Shown: piece after piece, positions 37,506 to 45,927 of the stretch
How positions within the stretch are numbered: position 1 is the first letter of the stretch
Layout of the letters: the number at the start of each line of letters is the position of its first letter
NCBI GenBank assembly: GCA_019218315.1
Contig: JAHUUI010000003.1
Location: forward strand, 392,443 to 456,442
Reading direction: 5' to 3'
DNA: 64,000 bases
Source: Cardiobacteriaceae bacterium TAE3-ERU3
GTDB lineage: Bacteria; Pseudomonadota; Gammaproteobacteria; Cardiobacteriales; Cardiobacteriaceae
Notes under the pieces: model-generated
What the model saw: the letters and a program-made list of their open reading frames with translations, nothing else
What the model was told of the DNA's origin: nothing
Database searches by the model: none
Program-made: the position numbers and the translations under genes

Positions 37506-39829
37506 TTCGCCTCCTGCCTAGCTTGCACCCGGGCGCGTAGCCCCGCGAGCAATGGCCACGCCGCCAATAACGACAGCAACAGCACACTCACTTCACCAAA
37601 AGTATCCATTGCGCGGAAATCGACCAAAATAACGTTGACCACATTGAGGCCGTGCGCAGCCGTATAGCTCTGTTCAGCAAAAAAGTCCGACAACTGCGTA
37701 TCAAACGGCAATGCCAGCATCAGCAGCAATGCCAACGTCATCACCGATGCAAAACACAGCGCCAGCAGCAAAGTCAGCGGCCGCTTCTCGGCGCGACGGC
37801 GCTCGTGGTAATAATCAACGCCGCTACGCTGCAACAACATCAGGATCGACACCATCACAATCACCAAAATCGTTTCAACCACAAACTGGGTCAGCGCCAC
37901 ATCAGGCGCCCCGAGAAACAAAAACAGCAGCGCCGAGCCATAACCAACCAGCCCCGACGCCAACAGCAGCAAAACCGGGCGACTCGCCACCATCGTCAGC
38001 ACTGCACCGCAAGTGAGCAACGCTACCGCAGCAGCCACACCAGCATCCGGCTGCACCAACAACGACGACCACGACGGCAACACCAGCCCACGCCCGTACC
38101 ACGCCGTCCACAGCAGCGCCGTCCCCAATGCCAGCGTAGTAAAGCCCACCAGCCACAGCGTATAGTCCGACAGCGCCCCATGCTGTAAACGCCGCGTCAC
38201 AGCCGCACTCCAGCGTGGAATCCGCACCACAATGCGCTGATAAACCGCCGCACCGCCCCAATTTGGCAACCAATGCAACACACGCTCGAATCCGTTATGC
38301 AAGCGATCCCAGCCATAAAATACCGCTGCGCCAAGCAGCAGCGTCATCACCACCGTTCCCGCAGCGGAACGCAAGACTTCAGCGTCAAATCGCACGCTTG
38401 CGAACACCGTATCTAGCGGCTGAATTGCCTGCGCGGCGGCCTGCAAATGTGAGGTAATCCATTGCGGGAACATCCCGAGCAGTAAACCCAGTAGCGCAAT
38501 AACCAGCGGCGCAATCCGCATCGGCCAAGCTACCTCGTGCGCCGTCGCAGGCGTCACATTCTCGCCCGGATGCTGCCAGAAAATCCGCACTGCCGCGACG
38601 CCTGCCACAGCCACCGCAATCGCGCTGAACACCGTGTTCGCAGCCACAGTCAGGAAGAGCGTATCCTGCACCGCCTTCGCCGTACCCAGCACATCTTTCG
38701 CGACAAACCCCAAAGACAACGGCACACCCGCCATCGACAGACCGGCCAGCATTGCCACCAGCGCCGTCCACGGCATCTTGCGCTGCAGCTTGCCAAGGCG
38801 ATCAATCACCCGCGTCCCCGAGCCGTGATCGACGTTACCGGCAACAAAAAACAACGGTGCCTTATATAAGGCATGCGCCACAAGCAGCGTCACCACACCG
38901 AGCGCAGCATACGTACCCGGCAAGCCGATCATCACCACCATCGTGCCCAGCGTCGCCACTGTTGACCACGCCAAAATTCGCTTCAAATCGCGCTCACGCA
39001 GCGCCAGCATCATGCCCCAGCCGGCCGTCAGCGAGCCAATCGCCTCCAGTGAAAACTGCCAGAACGTCCAGCTATCCAGCCCTGCATCAAAGCGCGCCAG
39101 TAAATACACCCCGAGCTTGACCATCGTCGCCGAGTGCAAATATGCCGATACAGGCGTCGGTGCAGACATCGCATTAGGTAACCAAAACTGAAACGGAAAC
39201 TGTGCACTCTTGGTAAACGCCCCGAGCATCACCAGCAGCACCGCCCATTTGAGCAACGGCATATCAAGCATCGTCGGTAACACTTCTGCCAACTCACTGA
39301 GGCGTGCCGTCCCCGCCAATTGCCACAGCCACAATCCGCCGCCAAGCAAGCACAAACCGCCCGCACCAGTCACCAGCATCGCCTGCCGTGCCGACTGCCG
39401 CGCCTGCTTATTGAAGCCGTCAAAGCTGACCAATAAAAACGACAGCACACTGGTCAATTCCCAAAACACAAACAGCAGCAGCAAATGATCAGCCAGTACG
39501 CAGCCGGTCATCGCCAGTGCAAATGCGGTGAGCAAAACGTACAAACGCCGCAACTGCGGATGCCCATCGAGATACGCACCCGCATAAACGAACACCGCCA
39601 ACCCCACGCCGTAAATTAAGGACAGCATCAGCAGCGCCAGCCCGTCCACGCGCAGTACCAGCGGCAAATCAATCGCCGTAAACCACGAATAACTCAGCGT
39701 ATAAGCAGATTCGTAGCCCGACCACAGCCATAGCACCACTGCCAGCCCACACAGCGGAAACATGCACCACAACCACTTTTCCGGCGCCGATAAAGGCGAG
39801 CCATATAAACGGGAATCCACTGTTGCCAC
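37502..39829 (-). CDS. mnhA: Mrp/Mnh antiporter subunit A
   Basis: 775 residues, about 20 membrane helices. The first 500 residues are NuoL-like (FVFWELTSVLSFLLVSFDG with the key Glu; FPFQFWLPNAMSAPTPVSAYLHSATMVKLGVYLLAR with the key Lys). The C-terminal part contains the DUF4040/MrpB-like segment (LFLFLGAPDVALTQFVVETILVIVM) and a final MbhE-like pair of helices. First gene of mnhABCDEFG, with SD AGAGAGG before the ATG. The complex exchanges cytoplasmic Na+ (or K+) for protons. Confidence 0.95.
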   Translation of the reverse strand: MATVDSRLYGSPLSAPEKWLWCMFPLCGLAVVLWLWSGYESAYTLSYSWFTAIDLPLVLRVDGLALLMLSLIYGVGLAVFVYAGAYLDGHPQLRRLYVLLTAFALAMTGCVLADHLLLLFVFWELTSVLSFLLVSFDGFNKQARQSARQAMLVTGAGGLCLLGGGLWLWQLAGTARLSELAEVLPTMLDMPLLKWAVLLVMLGAFTKSAQFPFQFWLPNAMSAPTPVSAYLHSATMVKLGVYLLARFDAGLDSWTFWQFSLEAIGSLTAGWGMMLALRERDLKRILAWSTVATLGTMVVMIGLPGTYAALGVVTLLVAHALYKAPLFFVAGNVDHGSGTRVIDRLGKLQRKMPWTALVAMLAGLSMAGVPLSLGFVAKDVLGTAKAVQDTLFLTVAANTVFSAIAVAVAGVAAVRIFWQHPGENVTPATAHEVAWPMRIAPLVIALLGLLLGMFPQWITSHLQAAAQAIQPLDTVFASVRFDAEVLRSAAGTVVMTLLLGAAVFYGWDRLHNGFERVLHWLPNWGGAAVYQRIVVRIPRWSAAVTRRLQHGALSDYTLWLVGFTTLALGTALLWTAWYGRGLVLPSWSSLLVQPDAGVAAAVALLTCGAVLTMVASRPVLLLLASGLVGYGSALLFLFLGAPDVALTQFVVETILVIVMVSILMLLQRSGVDYYHERRRAEKRPLTLLLALCFASVMTLALLLMLALPFDTQLSDFFAEQSYTAAHGLNVVNVILVDFRAMDTFGEVSVLLLSLLAAWPLLAGLRARVQARQEAN

Positions 39830-40126
39830 GGGTCAACCTCTCTGTTACAAACAAGCTGCACGACTAAAATGCCAACAAAAAACAATCATTTTTTAAACGC
39901 GGATTGTATTCAACATACAGCTACTTACCGCCACATCCGCTTGGCTTTATTATGAAAAATGATAAAAAGGGGCGCATGATAACAGCCATTGCATCACGGT
40001 AACCTTACCTTTCGATTAAGGTCTACCAGCAATAACCGCCACAACAACTTATGATAGCCACGCCGCAAAATATCAACTCCCCCGATACAACGCACCAGCA
40101 CAGCAGCCAAAAAACAAGCAGTACTA
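39830..40126. other. Divergent intergenic region between mnhA and dapD
   Basis: About 300 bases with no recognisable gene. It must contain the Mrp operon promoter; nothing distinct stands out apart from the dapD promoter at its right end. Confidence 0.5.
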
Positions 40127-40132
40127 TATAAT
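40127..40132 (+). promoter_or_regulatory. -10 element of the dapD promoter
   Basis: A perfect TATAAT without a clear -35. It predicts transcription from about 40139, which would leave the TTG at 40141 leaderless and supports the ATG at 40165 as start. Confidence 0.5.
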
Positions 40133-40164
40133 GCCGCCCTTTGAACACCATTATGGGCAAACAC

Positions 40165-40983
40165 ATGGAACTGAAAAACTTTATCGAACAAGCCTTTGAC
40201 AACCGCACTGAGATCACCCCGGACAACGCAGACGCCAAGCTGCGCGACGCCGTCAACGATACTCTCGCACAACTCGAATCTGGTGAACTGCGTGTCGCCG
40301 AGCCAACAGCTGATGGCTGGCAAGTGAATGAATGGGCAAAGAAAGCCGTACTGCTTTCTTTCCGCTTGAACGACAACGACATCATCGAGCACGGCTACAC
40401 CAACTACTTCGACAAAGTCGACAGCCGCTTCGTCAACCACAGCGAAGAAGACTTCCGCCGCGAGGGCATCCGCGTCGTTCCGCCGGCAGTCGCACGCCGT
40501 GGCAGCTTCATCGGCAAAGGCGTGGTAATGATGCCGTCATACGTCAACATCGGCGCTTATGTCGGCGAAGGCACAATGGTCGATACATGGGCAACCGTCG
40601 GCTCATGCGCGCAAATCGGTAAAAACGTACACCTTTCCGGCGGCGTTGGCATTGGTGGCGTGCTTGAGCCACTGCAAGCTGCGCCAACCATCATTGAAGA
40701 TAACTGCTTCATCGGTGCGCGTTCAGAAATCGTCGAAGGCGTTATCGTCGAAGAAGGTGCTGTCATTTCAATGGGCGTTTACATCGGCCAAAGCACCAAA
40801 ATCTACAACCGCGAAACCGGTGAGATCACTCGCGGTCGCGTACCGGCCGGCGCCGTCGTCGTACCAGGCAGCTTACCTGCTGCAGACGGCTCGCACAGCC
40901 TCTACTGCGCCGTCATCATCAAACAAGTCGACGCCCAAACCCGCGCCAAAACCAGCATCAACGAACTGCTACGCGGCGCCTGA
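40165..40983 (+). CDS. dapD: Tetrahydrodipicolinate N-succinyltransferase
   Basis: 272 residues from the ATG at 40165 ([11 protein letters not shown], which aligns with the E. coli N-terminus); ATG 40153 and TTG 40141 are in frame but add residues not seen in the family. A left-handed beta-helix domain ([35 protein letters not shown] hexapeptides, about 110-235) is nearly identical to E. coli DapD. It transfers succinyl from succinyl-CoA in lysine and diaminopimelate synthesis. Monocistronic with its own promoter and terminator. Confidence 0.95.
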   Translation: MELKNFIEQAFDNRTEITPDNADAKLRDAVNDTLAQLESGELRVAEPTADGWQVNEWAKKAVLLSFRLNDNDIIEHGYTNYFDKVDSRFVNHSEEDFRREGIRVVPPAVARRGSFIGKGVVMMPSYVNIGAYVGEGTMVDTWATVGSCAQIGKNVHLSGGVGIGGVLEPLQAAPTIIEDNCFIGARSEIVEGVIVEEGAVISMGVYIGQSTKIYNRETGEITRGRVPAGAVVVPGSLPAADGSHSLYCAVIIKQVDAQTRAKTSINELLRGA

Positions 40984-41004
40984 TTCACATCAAAACCCGC
41001 AAAC

Positions 41005-41041
41005 AAACGGCCACCGCATACCAGTACGGTGGCCGTTTTCA
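41005..41041 (+). terminator. Terminator after dapD
   Basis: Twelve-base arms aaacggccaccg / cggtggccgttt with a ten-base loop and a T stretch, 20 bases past the dapD stop and before the yhhQ promoter. Confidence 0.85.
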
Positions 41042-41042
41042 T

Positions 41043-41070
41043 TTGACTTAATTAAAAAAAGCGCTATGAT
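41043..41070 (+). promoter_or_regulatory. Promoter of yhhQ
   Basis: -35 TTGACT (41043-41048), 16-base spacer, -10 TATGAT (41065-41070). Predicted start near 41077, immediately before the riboswitch. Confidence 0.6.
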
Positions 41071-41079
41071 GCGCCGCCC

Positions 41080-41115
41080 CGTGGTTCGCAATGCCGCCCA
41101 CATAAAAAAACTAGG
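41080..41115 (+). promoter_or_regulatory. preQ1-I riboswitch upstream of yhhQ
   Basis: A short aptamer of the preQ1-I class: stem GTGG (41081-41084) pairing with CCAC (41098-41101), loop beginning TTCGCAATG as in the Thermoanaerobacter aptamer (TCGCAGT), and an A-rich tail TAAAAAAACTAGG. The final AGG is the likely SD of yhhQ, seven bases before its ATG, so ligand binding would hide it and shut off translation. The gene it controls is a queuosine-precursor transporter, a known preQ1 regulon member. Confidence 0.8.
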
Positions 41116-41122
41116 TACCCCA

Positions 41123-41809
41123 ATGACAAATAAATACCAATTCACTGCCGCCCAGCGGCAAAAAGCCCTATTGTGGCTCTCTTTCTGGCACATCACCGTA
41201 ATTGCTGCCAGCAACTTCCTCGTCCAGTTTCCGGTGGAAGTCTTCGGCCTGCAAACCACATGGGGCACGTTTACGTTCCCATTCATCTTCCTCACCACCG
41301 ACCTCACCGTACGCATCTTTGGCGCACCACTGGCACGCAAAATCATCTTTTTTGTCATGTTCCCGGCGCTGATCATTTCCTACGTCGTCTCGGTGCTGTT
41401 CCAAAACGGCAGCTTCACTGATCTCTCGTCTTTGACCACGCTCAATACTTTCGTTGCGCGTATCGCCATTGCCAGCTTTGCCGCCTACATCACTGGTCAG
41501 TTACTCGATATCGGCGTCTTTAACCGCTTGCGCCAAAATCGCCGTTGGTGGGTCGCCCCAACCGCCTCAACCGTGATCGGCAATGCCGTGGATACCGCTG
41601 TGTTCTACCTCATCGCGTTTTACCAAAGCAGTGACCCGTTCATGGCTGCAAACTGGGTAGAAATTGGCGTCGTGGATTACATGTGGAAGCTGATTATTTG
41701 CGCTCTGTTCTTCCTACCTGCCTACGGCCTACTGCTGCGCTACCTCACCCGCCGCCTCACCGCATTGGAAGCGGCAGCACCGAAGCAGCAATACGTCACG
41801 CAGTCCTGA
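41123..41809 (+). CDS. yhhQ: Queuosine precursor transporter (VUT family)
   Basis: 228 residues from the ATG at 41123 (MTNKYQFTAAQRQKALLWLS), six helices. Segments VIAASNFLVQFPVEVFGLQTTWG, FPFIFLTTDLTVRIFGAPLAR and NRLRQNRRWWVAPTASTVIGN align with E. coli YhhQ, which imports preQ0/preQ1 for queuosine in tRNA. The frame is open far upstream through dapD, but the promoter and riboswitch fix the start. Its 3' end overlaps the MerB-like gene on the other strand by 14 bases. Confidence 0.93.
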   Translation: MTNKYQFTAAQRQKALLWLSFWHITVIAASNFLVQFPVEVFGLQTTWGTFTFPFIFLTTDLTVRIFGAPLARKIIFFVMFPALIISYVVSVLFQNGSFTDLSSLTTLNTFVARIAIASFAAYITGQLLDIGVFNRLRQNRRWWVAPTASTVIGNAVDTAVFYLIAFYQSSDPFMAANWVEIGVVDYMWKLIICALFFLPAYGLLLRYLTRRLTALEAAAPKQQYVTQS

Positions 41810-42380
41810 TTACCTTTTGCTGGGATGGCTGCATTGCCACAGCCATCTCACGGCTACGCGCCAACAGCACAAATACTGGCTCGGGTACGCAGCCGTGCAT
41901 TTGCTGATACGCCAGCGCATTGCCATGATCGGCAAACAAATGCACAAAGCGGCAAAACGCACTACGCAGCGCTGCGCCGCTGTTCTTCTGCACCGGAAAA
42001 CTTGCCCATAATGCCCCTTCTACTTGCCAACGACCGGCCACAAACTGCGCTGACAGCGACTGCTGACTAACCGGATCAACCGTTTCAATTAGCGCATCTT
42101 CGCCCAGTGCTTCGGCAATAAAAAAAGCGTCCCAAATGCACCACGTATAACGGCGTACCCCATTTATGGTCAACTGGTGCGCACACGGGCGGCGATCAAG
42201 CCCGAAAATCGCCATCACCTGCCCCGCCTCACACACCACGTACGGCAACGCTGCGGCCAATTCCGCTATTTCTTCCTGCGCCATCACCCTGTCGCTAAAC
42301 AAGCACCGATAACCATCAAGCAGCATCTGCTTATGCCCGTCATCCAGCGCCGCCACCTCATCAATCAACATTCGGTACAT
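41796..42380 (-). CDS. MerB-like (alkylmercury lyase family) protein
   Basis: 194 residues, soluble. The region 60-150 aligns with organomercurial lyase MerB: HQLTINGVRRYTWCIWDAFF (MerB FEIDDRRLYAWCALDTL) and LRSAFCRFVHLFAD (MerB RQSFCCHVHFFAS). Cys81, Asp84 and Cys143 correspond to MerB Cys96, Asp99 and Cys159, the full catalytic set, with almost the same Cys-Cys spacing (62 versus 63). The N-terminal 55 residues look like the MerB helical domain. No merA, merR or transport gene is near, so mercury detoxification is only one possibility; nitrosothiol-type or regulatory relatives of the fold exist. SD AAAGGTGA supports the ATG at 42380. Confidence 0.7.
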   Translation of the reverse strand: MYRMLIDEVAALDDGHKQMLLDGYRCLFSDRVMAQEEIAELAAALPYVVCEAGQVMAIFGLDRRPCAHQLTINGVRRYTWCIWDAFFIAEALGEDALIETVDPVSQQSLSAQFVAGRWQVEGALWASFPVQKNSGAALRSAFCRFVHLFADHGNALAYQQMHGCVPEPVFVLLARSREMAVAMQPSQQKVIRTA

Positions 42381-42475
42381 AAATCACCTTTCAAAACGTT
42401 ATATCATAACATCTAGATTGCGTAAAAAGCCATTGGGCAGTATTGTCTGTAACTTACTCACAGATGGATCAAGAA

Positions 42476-43354
42476 ATGAGCCTGCCCGTTTTCAAAGATA
42501 TTGACGCAGCACTCGCAGCATTAAGTGGCATTGAGCAGCCACAATATAAACGCACTACCGCCAGTGGCGGCTGCATTCACGACAGCGCCGTATATACCCT
42601 TGAAGACGGCCAGCGATTTTTCATCAAACAAAATACCGCGGACCGTTTCGATAGCTTCAGTAACGAAGCCGCCGGCCTGCAAGCACTCGCTGCCGGTAAC
42701 GTCATACCTGTCGCCGAACCGCTGGCTTTGGGCAAAAATGACACATCTGCATTTCTCGTCTTGAAATACATCGCCAGCGGCCAACCGCACCGCGACACAT
42801 GGGCACAATTCGGTGCGCGGCTCGCCACCCTGCATTTAGAACACAGCGCAATACAATACGGCTGGGAAACTGGCAATCAAATTGGCGACAACCCACAAAG
42901 TAACCAATGGCACGACGACTGGATCACCTTTTTTGCCGAACAGCGCCTGCAACCAAAACTCGATAAAGCCCGCACTGCGCTTGATGCGGAAACACACCGC
43001 AAAGGCGAACAACTTATCGCCACCTTGGAGCGCTACATCACCCCACCACCACGCCCGCAACTGATTCACGGCGATTTGTGGTCAGGCAATGCAATGATTA
43101 ATGCAGACGGTGACGGTGTACTTATCGACCCTGCCGCCTACTATGGCCACGGCGAAGCCGACCTCGCCATGACGCAACTATTCGGCGGCTTTCCGCAGGA
43201 CTTTTACCGCGGTTATCACAGCATCAACCCAATCACTGACGGCTTTGAGCAACGCGCCACAGTCTATAACCTCTATCACCTGCTCAATCATTTGAACCTG
43301 TTTGGTCGTGGTTATCTCGGTGCGGTCAGAAATGCGATTCACAGCCTCGTTTAG
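42476..43354 (+). CDS. Fructosamine kinase-like protein
   Basis: 292 residues from the ATG at 42476 (MSLPVFKDIDAALAAL), chosen because a GGA lies about nine bases upstream and the N-terminus then matches the 286-residue E. coli YniA; ATG 42464 and TTG 42443 are alternatives. Aminoglycoside-phosphotransferase fold: FIKQN lysine, NEAAGLQAL, catalytic loop LIHGDLWSGN and metal loop LIDPAAYYGHGEADLAM. Family members phosphorylate ketosamines on glycated proteins so that the sugar is released. Stands alone. Confidence 0.85.
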   Translation: MSLPVFKDIDAALAALSGIEQPQYKRTTASGGCIHDSAVYTLEDGQRFFIKQNTADRFDSFSNEAAGLQALAAGNVIPVAEPLALGKNDTSAFLVLKYIASGQPHRDTWAQFGARLATLHLEHSAIQYGWETGNQIGDNPQSNQWHDDWITFFAEQRLQPKLDKARTALDAETHRKGEQLIATLERYITPPPRPQLIHGDLWSGNAMINADGDGVLIDPAAYYGHGEADLAMTQLFGGFPQDFYRGYHSINPITDGFEQRATVYNLYHLLNHLNLFGRGYLGAVRNAIHSLV

Positions 43355-43362
43355 AACAAGTA

Positions 43363-44016
43363 TTAAGCCATCATACTATCGAGTTGTTGCACCAGTGCCT
43401 CACCCAAGCGCTGATGTGCTTCCGGCTCGAAATGGATACCGTCCACAGTCGATACTTCTATTACTGAACCAGCGTCAAAAAATGCCAAGCCGCGGCGTTC
43501 GGCAATCGCAGCATACAGTGCAGCGAGATGGCGTGATTTTTCCGCACCACCTTTGAATGCCGATTCTTCTGCGCCGATTTCCAGAATTGGCGGTGGCGCG
43601 ACCAGCAAGATCTTCGGTTGTTTACCGTCTCTGCCAATTTGTGCCTCGGTGATACCGTCGAGCAAGGTTTCAATACCTGCGGTAATGTCTTCGGGGCTAC
43701 GCGCAAAGTGCGCTTTGAGGTCGTTGGTACCGAGCATCAGTACAATGATGTCAATCGGGAAATGGCTGTCGAGGCATGGGCGCAGATAAGTGAGTCCGTT
43801 TTTTGGCGCACCTTTGATAGGGTCATCCACGCAAGTTGTACGCCCCGGCAAACCCTCTTCGATGATGGCAACCGCATCGTCCAGCAGCTTTTGCACCACA
43901 CCCGGCCAGCGTACATCACGACCATAACGACCACGCACCGGCGCAAGTGCATCGGCAATTGGCGTCATGCCGTGGGTATTGCTATCGCCGTAGCATAAAA
44001 TGACTTTCTGATTCAT
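43363..44016 (-). CDS. SGNH/GDSL-family esterase (arylesterase-like)
   Basis: 217 residues from the ATG at 44016 with SD GGAG ten bases upstream; a TTG four codons earlier is less likely. Block I LCYGDSNTHG places the nucleophile at Ser12, block III is LGTND, and block V DGIHFEPEAH holds the Asp and His. No signal peptide, so cytosolic. The close match to the GDSNTHG arylesterase/acyltransferase group suggests hydrolysis of small esters; natural substrate unknown. Converges on the fructosamine kinase-like gene. Confidence 0.85.
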   Translation of the reverse strand: MNQKVILCYGDSNTHGMTPIADALAPVRGRYGRDVRWPGVVQKLLDDAVAIIEEGLPGRTTCVDDPIKGAPKNGLTYLRPCLDSHFPIDIIVLMLGTNDLKAHFARSPEDITAGIETLLDGITEAQIGRDGKQPKILLVAPPPILEIGAEESAFKGGAEKSRHLAALYAAIAERRGLAFFDAGSVIEVSTVDGIHFEPEAHQRLGEALVQQLDSMMA

Positions 44017-44106
44017 CGTATTCTCCAAGCACTATAGCCAAACTTATATCGCAAGATTAATGAGCTATCAAAAATAACCATATCATCACTAAGAAACTGA
44101 GATATT

Positions 44107-44565
44107 TTACGAATCCTCAAGGAAATTCTTTAAAATGTTAGAAATATAATTTCCACGTCTTCTATCCAAACTAGATGTAACAAGCGTTATTGGACACTTA
44201 ATATAAGCACCTAGTCTTATAATAGGGATATTATAATAAGCATTATCTGTATCATCTAATTCAATAGTCCATTTTGTAGGTTCTATTTTAGTTAGAGACT
44301 TTGCTACTTTTCTAAAAGTTTCACCCACATAAATTGCGTATCCATTTATTATATCAGGTGGTTCTTGGTCAATTTCATCAATGCTAGCATACTGACTGAG
44401 CAGATACGCTTCTAAAATATCCAATGATTCAATAGAATAATCAAGCCGATTTTTGACTTCTGCCGGCAGTCTATCCATCATTCTTTCTTTCGCATCAGGC
44501 ATATCCATAAGCCAATACTGAAATAAATCAAATGCTTCTTCTTTATCTACCATCTTCTTGCTCAT
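44107..44565 (-). CDS. Hypothetical protein, low-GC tandem paralogue 1
   Basis: 152 residues, acidic, no signal or membrane segment. The family is not recognised. About four of five residues are shared with the next gene, and the first 30 residues are identical. A middle motif GYAIYVGETFRKVAK followed by WTIELDDTD resembles immunity proteins of polymorphic toxin systems, which often read YxGExxRK..W, but this is only a resemblance. Base composition is far more A/T-rich than the neighbours, which suggests transfer. Duplication extends about 25 bases into the upstream SD region (tcaggaaaac). Confidence 0.6.
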   Translation of the reverse strand: MSKKMVDKEEAFDLFQYWLMDMPDAKERMMDRLPAEVKNRLDYSIESLDILEAYLLSQYASIDEIDQEPPDIINGYAIYVGETFRKVAKSLTKIEPTKWTIELDDTDNAYYNIPIIRLGAYIKCPITLVTSSLDRRRGNYISNILKNFLEDS

Positions 44566-44686
44566 ACTGTTTTCCTGATTATCAATAAATTTGTACGGTA
44601 AGTGAAATAAGAACCATCAAGCCCTATGAATAGTTTTAAGTAGGCAATAAATAATAGAATTTAAATCAGCTTAAGCGAAAGTTAAA

Positions 44687-45154
44687 TCACGTATTTTGTG
44701 CTCTCTTGAGAAAATTCTTTAAAACAGTAGAAATATAGTCACCACGTCTTCTATCTAAACTGGCAGTGACAAGTCCCATTGGGAAGTTAGTATAAGCACC
44801 TATTTCTATAACAGGTAAATTATAAAAAACATCGTCTGTATCATCTAATTCAATACTCCATATAATAGGCTCTCTTTTAGTTAGATACTTTGCTACTTTT
44901 CTAAAAGTTTCACCCACATAAATAGCGTAACCATTTAGTATATCAGGTGGTTCTTGTTTGATTTCATTAATGCTAGCATACTGACTTAGTAGATACGCTT
45001 CCAAAACATCCAATGATTCAACAGAATAATCAAGCTGTTTTTTTACTTCTGCTGGTAGTCTATTCATCATTCTTTCTTTTGCATCAGGCATGTCCATAAG
45101 CCAATACTGAAATAAGTCAAATGCTTCTTCTTTATCTACCATCTTCTTGCTCAT
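44687..45154 (-). CDS. Hypothetical protein, low-GC tandem paralogue 2
   Basis: 155 residues, closely related to the preceding gene with differences concentrated after residue 85, where the C-terminal half (SIELDDTDDVFYNLPVIEIGAY) varies more. Both copies are intact with the same start and SD. Such N-terminally conserved, C-terminally diverging duplicates fit immunity genes that follow toxin variants, but no toxin gene is in the window. Transcribed first of the two. Confidence 0.6.
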   Translation of the reverse strand: MSKKMVDKEEAFDLFQYWLMDMPDAKERMMNRLPAEVKKQLDYSVESLDVLEAYLLSQYASINEIKQEPPDILNGYAIYVGETFRKVAKYLTKREPIIWSIELDDTDDVFYNLPVIEIGAYTNFPMGLVTASLDRRRGDYISTVLKNFLKRAQNT

Positions 45155-45321
45155 ACTGTTTTCCTGATTATCAATAATTTTTAAGGTATGTTTGTATTCT
45201 CAAGTGCGTCAAGCAAAGGTGTAGATGCAGCCCGTCAAATATCCATTAGAAACTAACAAGATTTACTATGATTATTTTTTAGAGATTAGTACCAATATAA
45301 GTATTTGATGGCCAGCTAATT

Positions 45322-45927
45322 TCAGACACTGGCTTTATGTACCAGCAACTCGCCTTTACCAACCGGTACCAGCGACACCGTCAAATCAGGCTGTTTTTCT
45401 ATCCACGCAATAAATAGCTGTAGTTCATCGCGGTGCGATACAGCGTTATCACACACCAGCAGACCGCCTTGAGCCAACAAAGCAAAAATTTGTTCTGCCA
45501 AAGGCAAGTATTGACTGCGGTCGGCATCGAGAAAAATAAAGTCATAAGTTTGCTGCAAGGTTGGTAAGCATGCAGCAACATCGCCCTCAAGTTGCACGAT
45601 GAACTCTTTCAATCCGGCACGTTCAAAATTGATCCGCGCCGCATCAAGTTTGCGCGCATCACATTCGATCGTGGTCACTTTGCCATTCGATGGCAATGCA
45701 GACGCCAGCCATAAGGTTGAATAACCATTGGACGTGCCAATTTCCAGAATGTGTTGTGCTTTACACGCTTGGACCAATACGGCGAGAAACTCACCCGTAT
45801 CACGGGTGATATTGAGGTATTTTTCAGCCTTGTTTAGCGCACGGGCATCATTTTCACTGCCCTGCGCTTCCAGTTCACGCAATAGCGATGCGAAATCATG
45901 ACTTACATCAGTCACTGATTTCACCAT
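45322..45927 (-). CDS. Class I SAM-dependent O-methyltransferase
   Basis: 201 residues from the ATG at 45927, which lies inside the end of hutI (20-base overlap); a TTG 11 codons upstream is unsupported. The SAM site [29 protein letters not shown] and the [12 protein letters not shown] metal-site strand identify the methyltransferase family 3 (catechol/caffeoyl-CoA OMT-like). The overlap makes it the last gene of the hut operon. Its substrate, and whether it acts on a histidine breakdown product, cannot be told. Confidence 0.85.
   Translation of the reverse strand: MVKSVTDVSHDFASLLRELEAQGSENDARALNKAEKYLNITRDTGEFLAVLVQACKAQHILEIGTSNGYSTLWLASALPSNGKVTTIECDARKLDAARINFERAGLKEFIVQLEGDVAACLPTLQQTYDFIFLDADRSQYLPLAEQIFALLAQGGLLVCDNAVSHRDELQLFIAWIEKQPDLTVSLVPVGKGELLVHKASV

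Noticed and set aside
34205-39829. Mrp operon as a horizontally acquired high-GC island
   Set aside because: Its GC looks high next to nqr, but frd and hut genes in the same window are comparably GC-rich, so composition does not single it out.
40141-41122. Upstream extension of yhhQ through dapD (frame open from 40559)
   Set aside because: Promoter, riboswitch and SD between 41043 and 41115 define a start at 41123; the extension overlaps a conserved gene in another frame.
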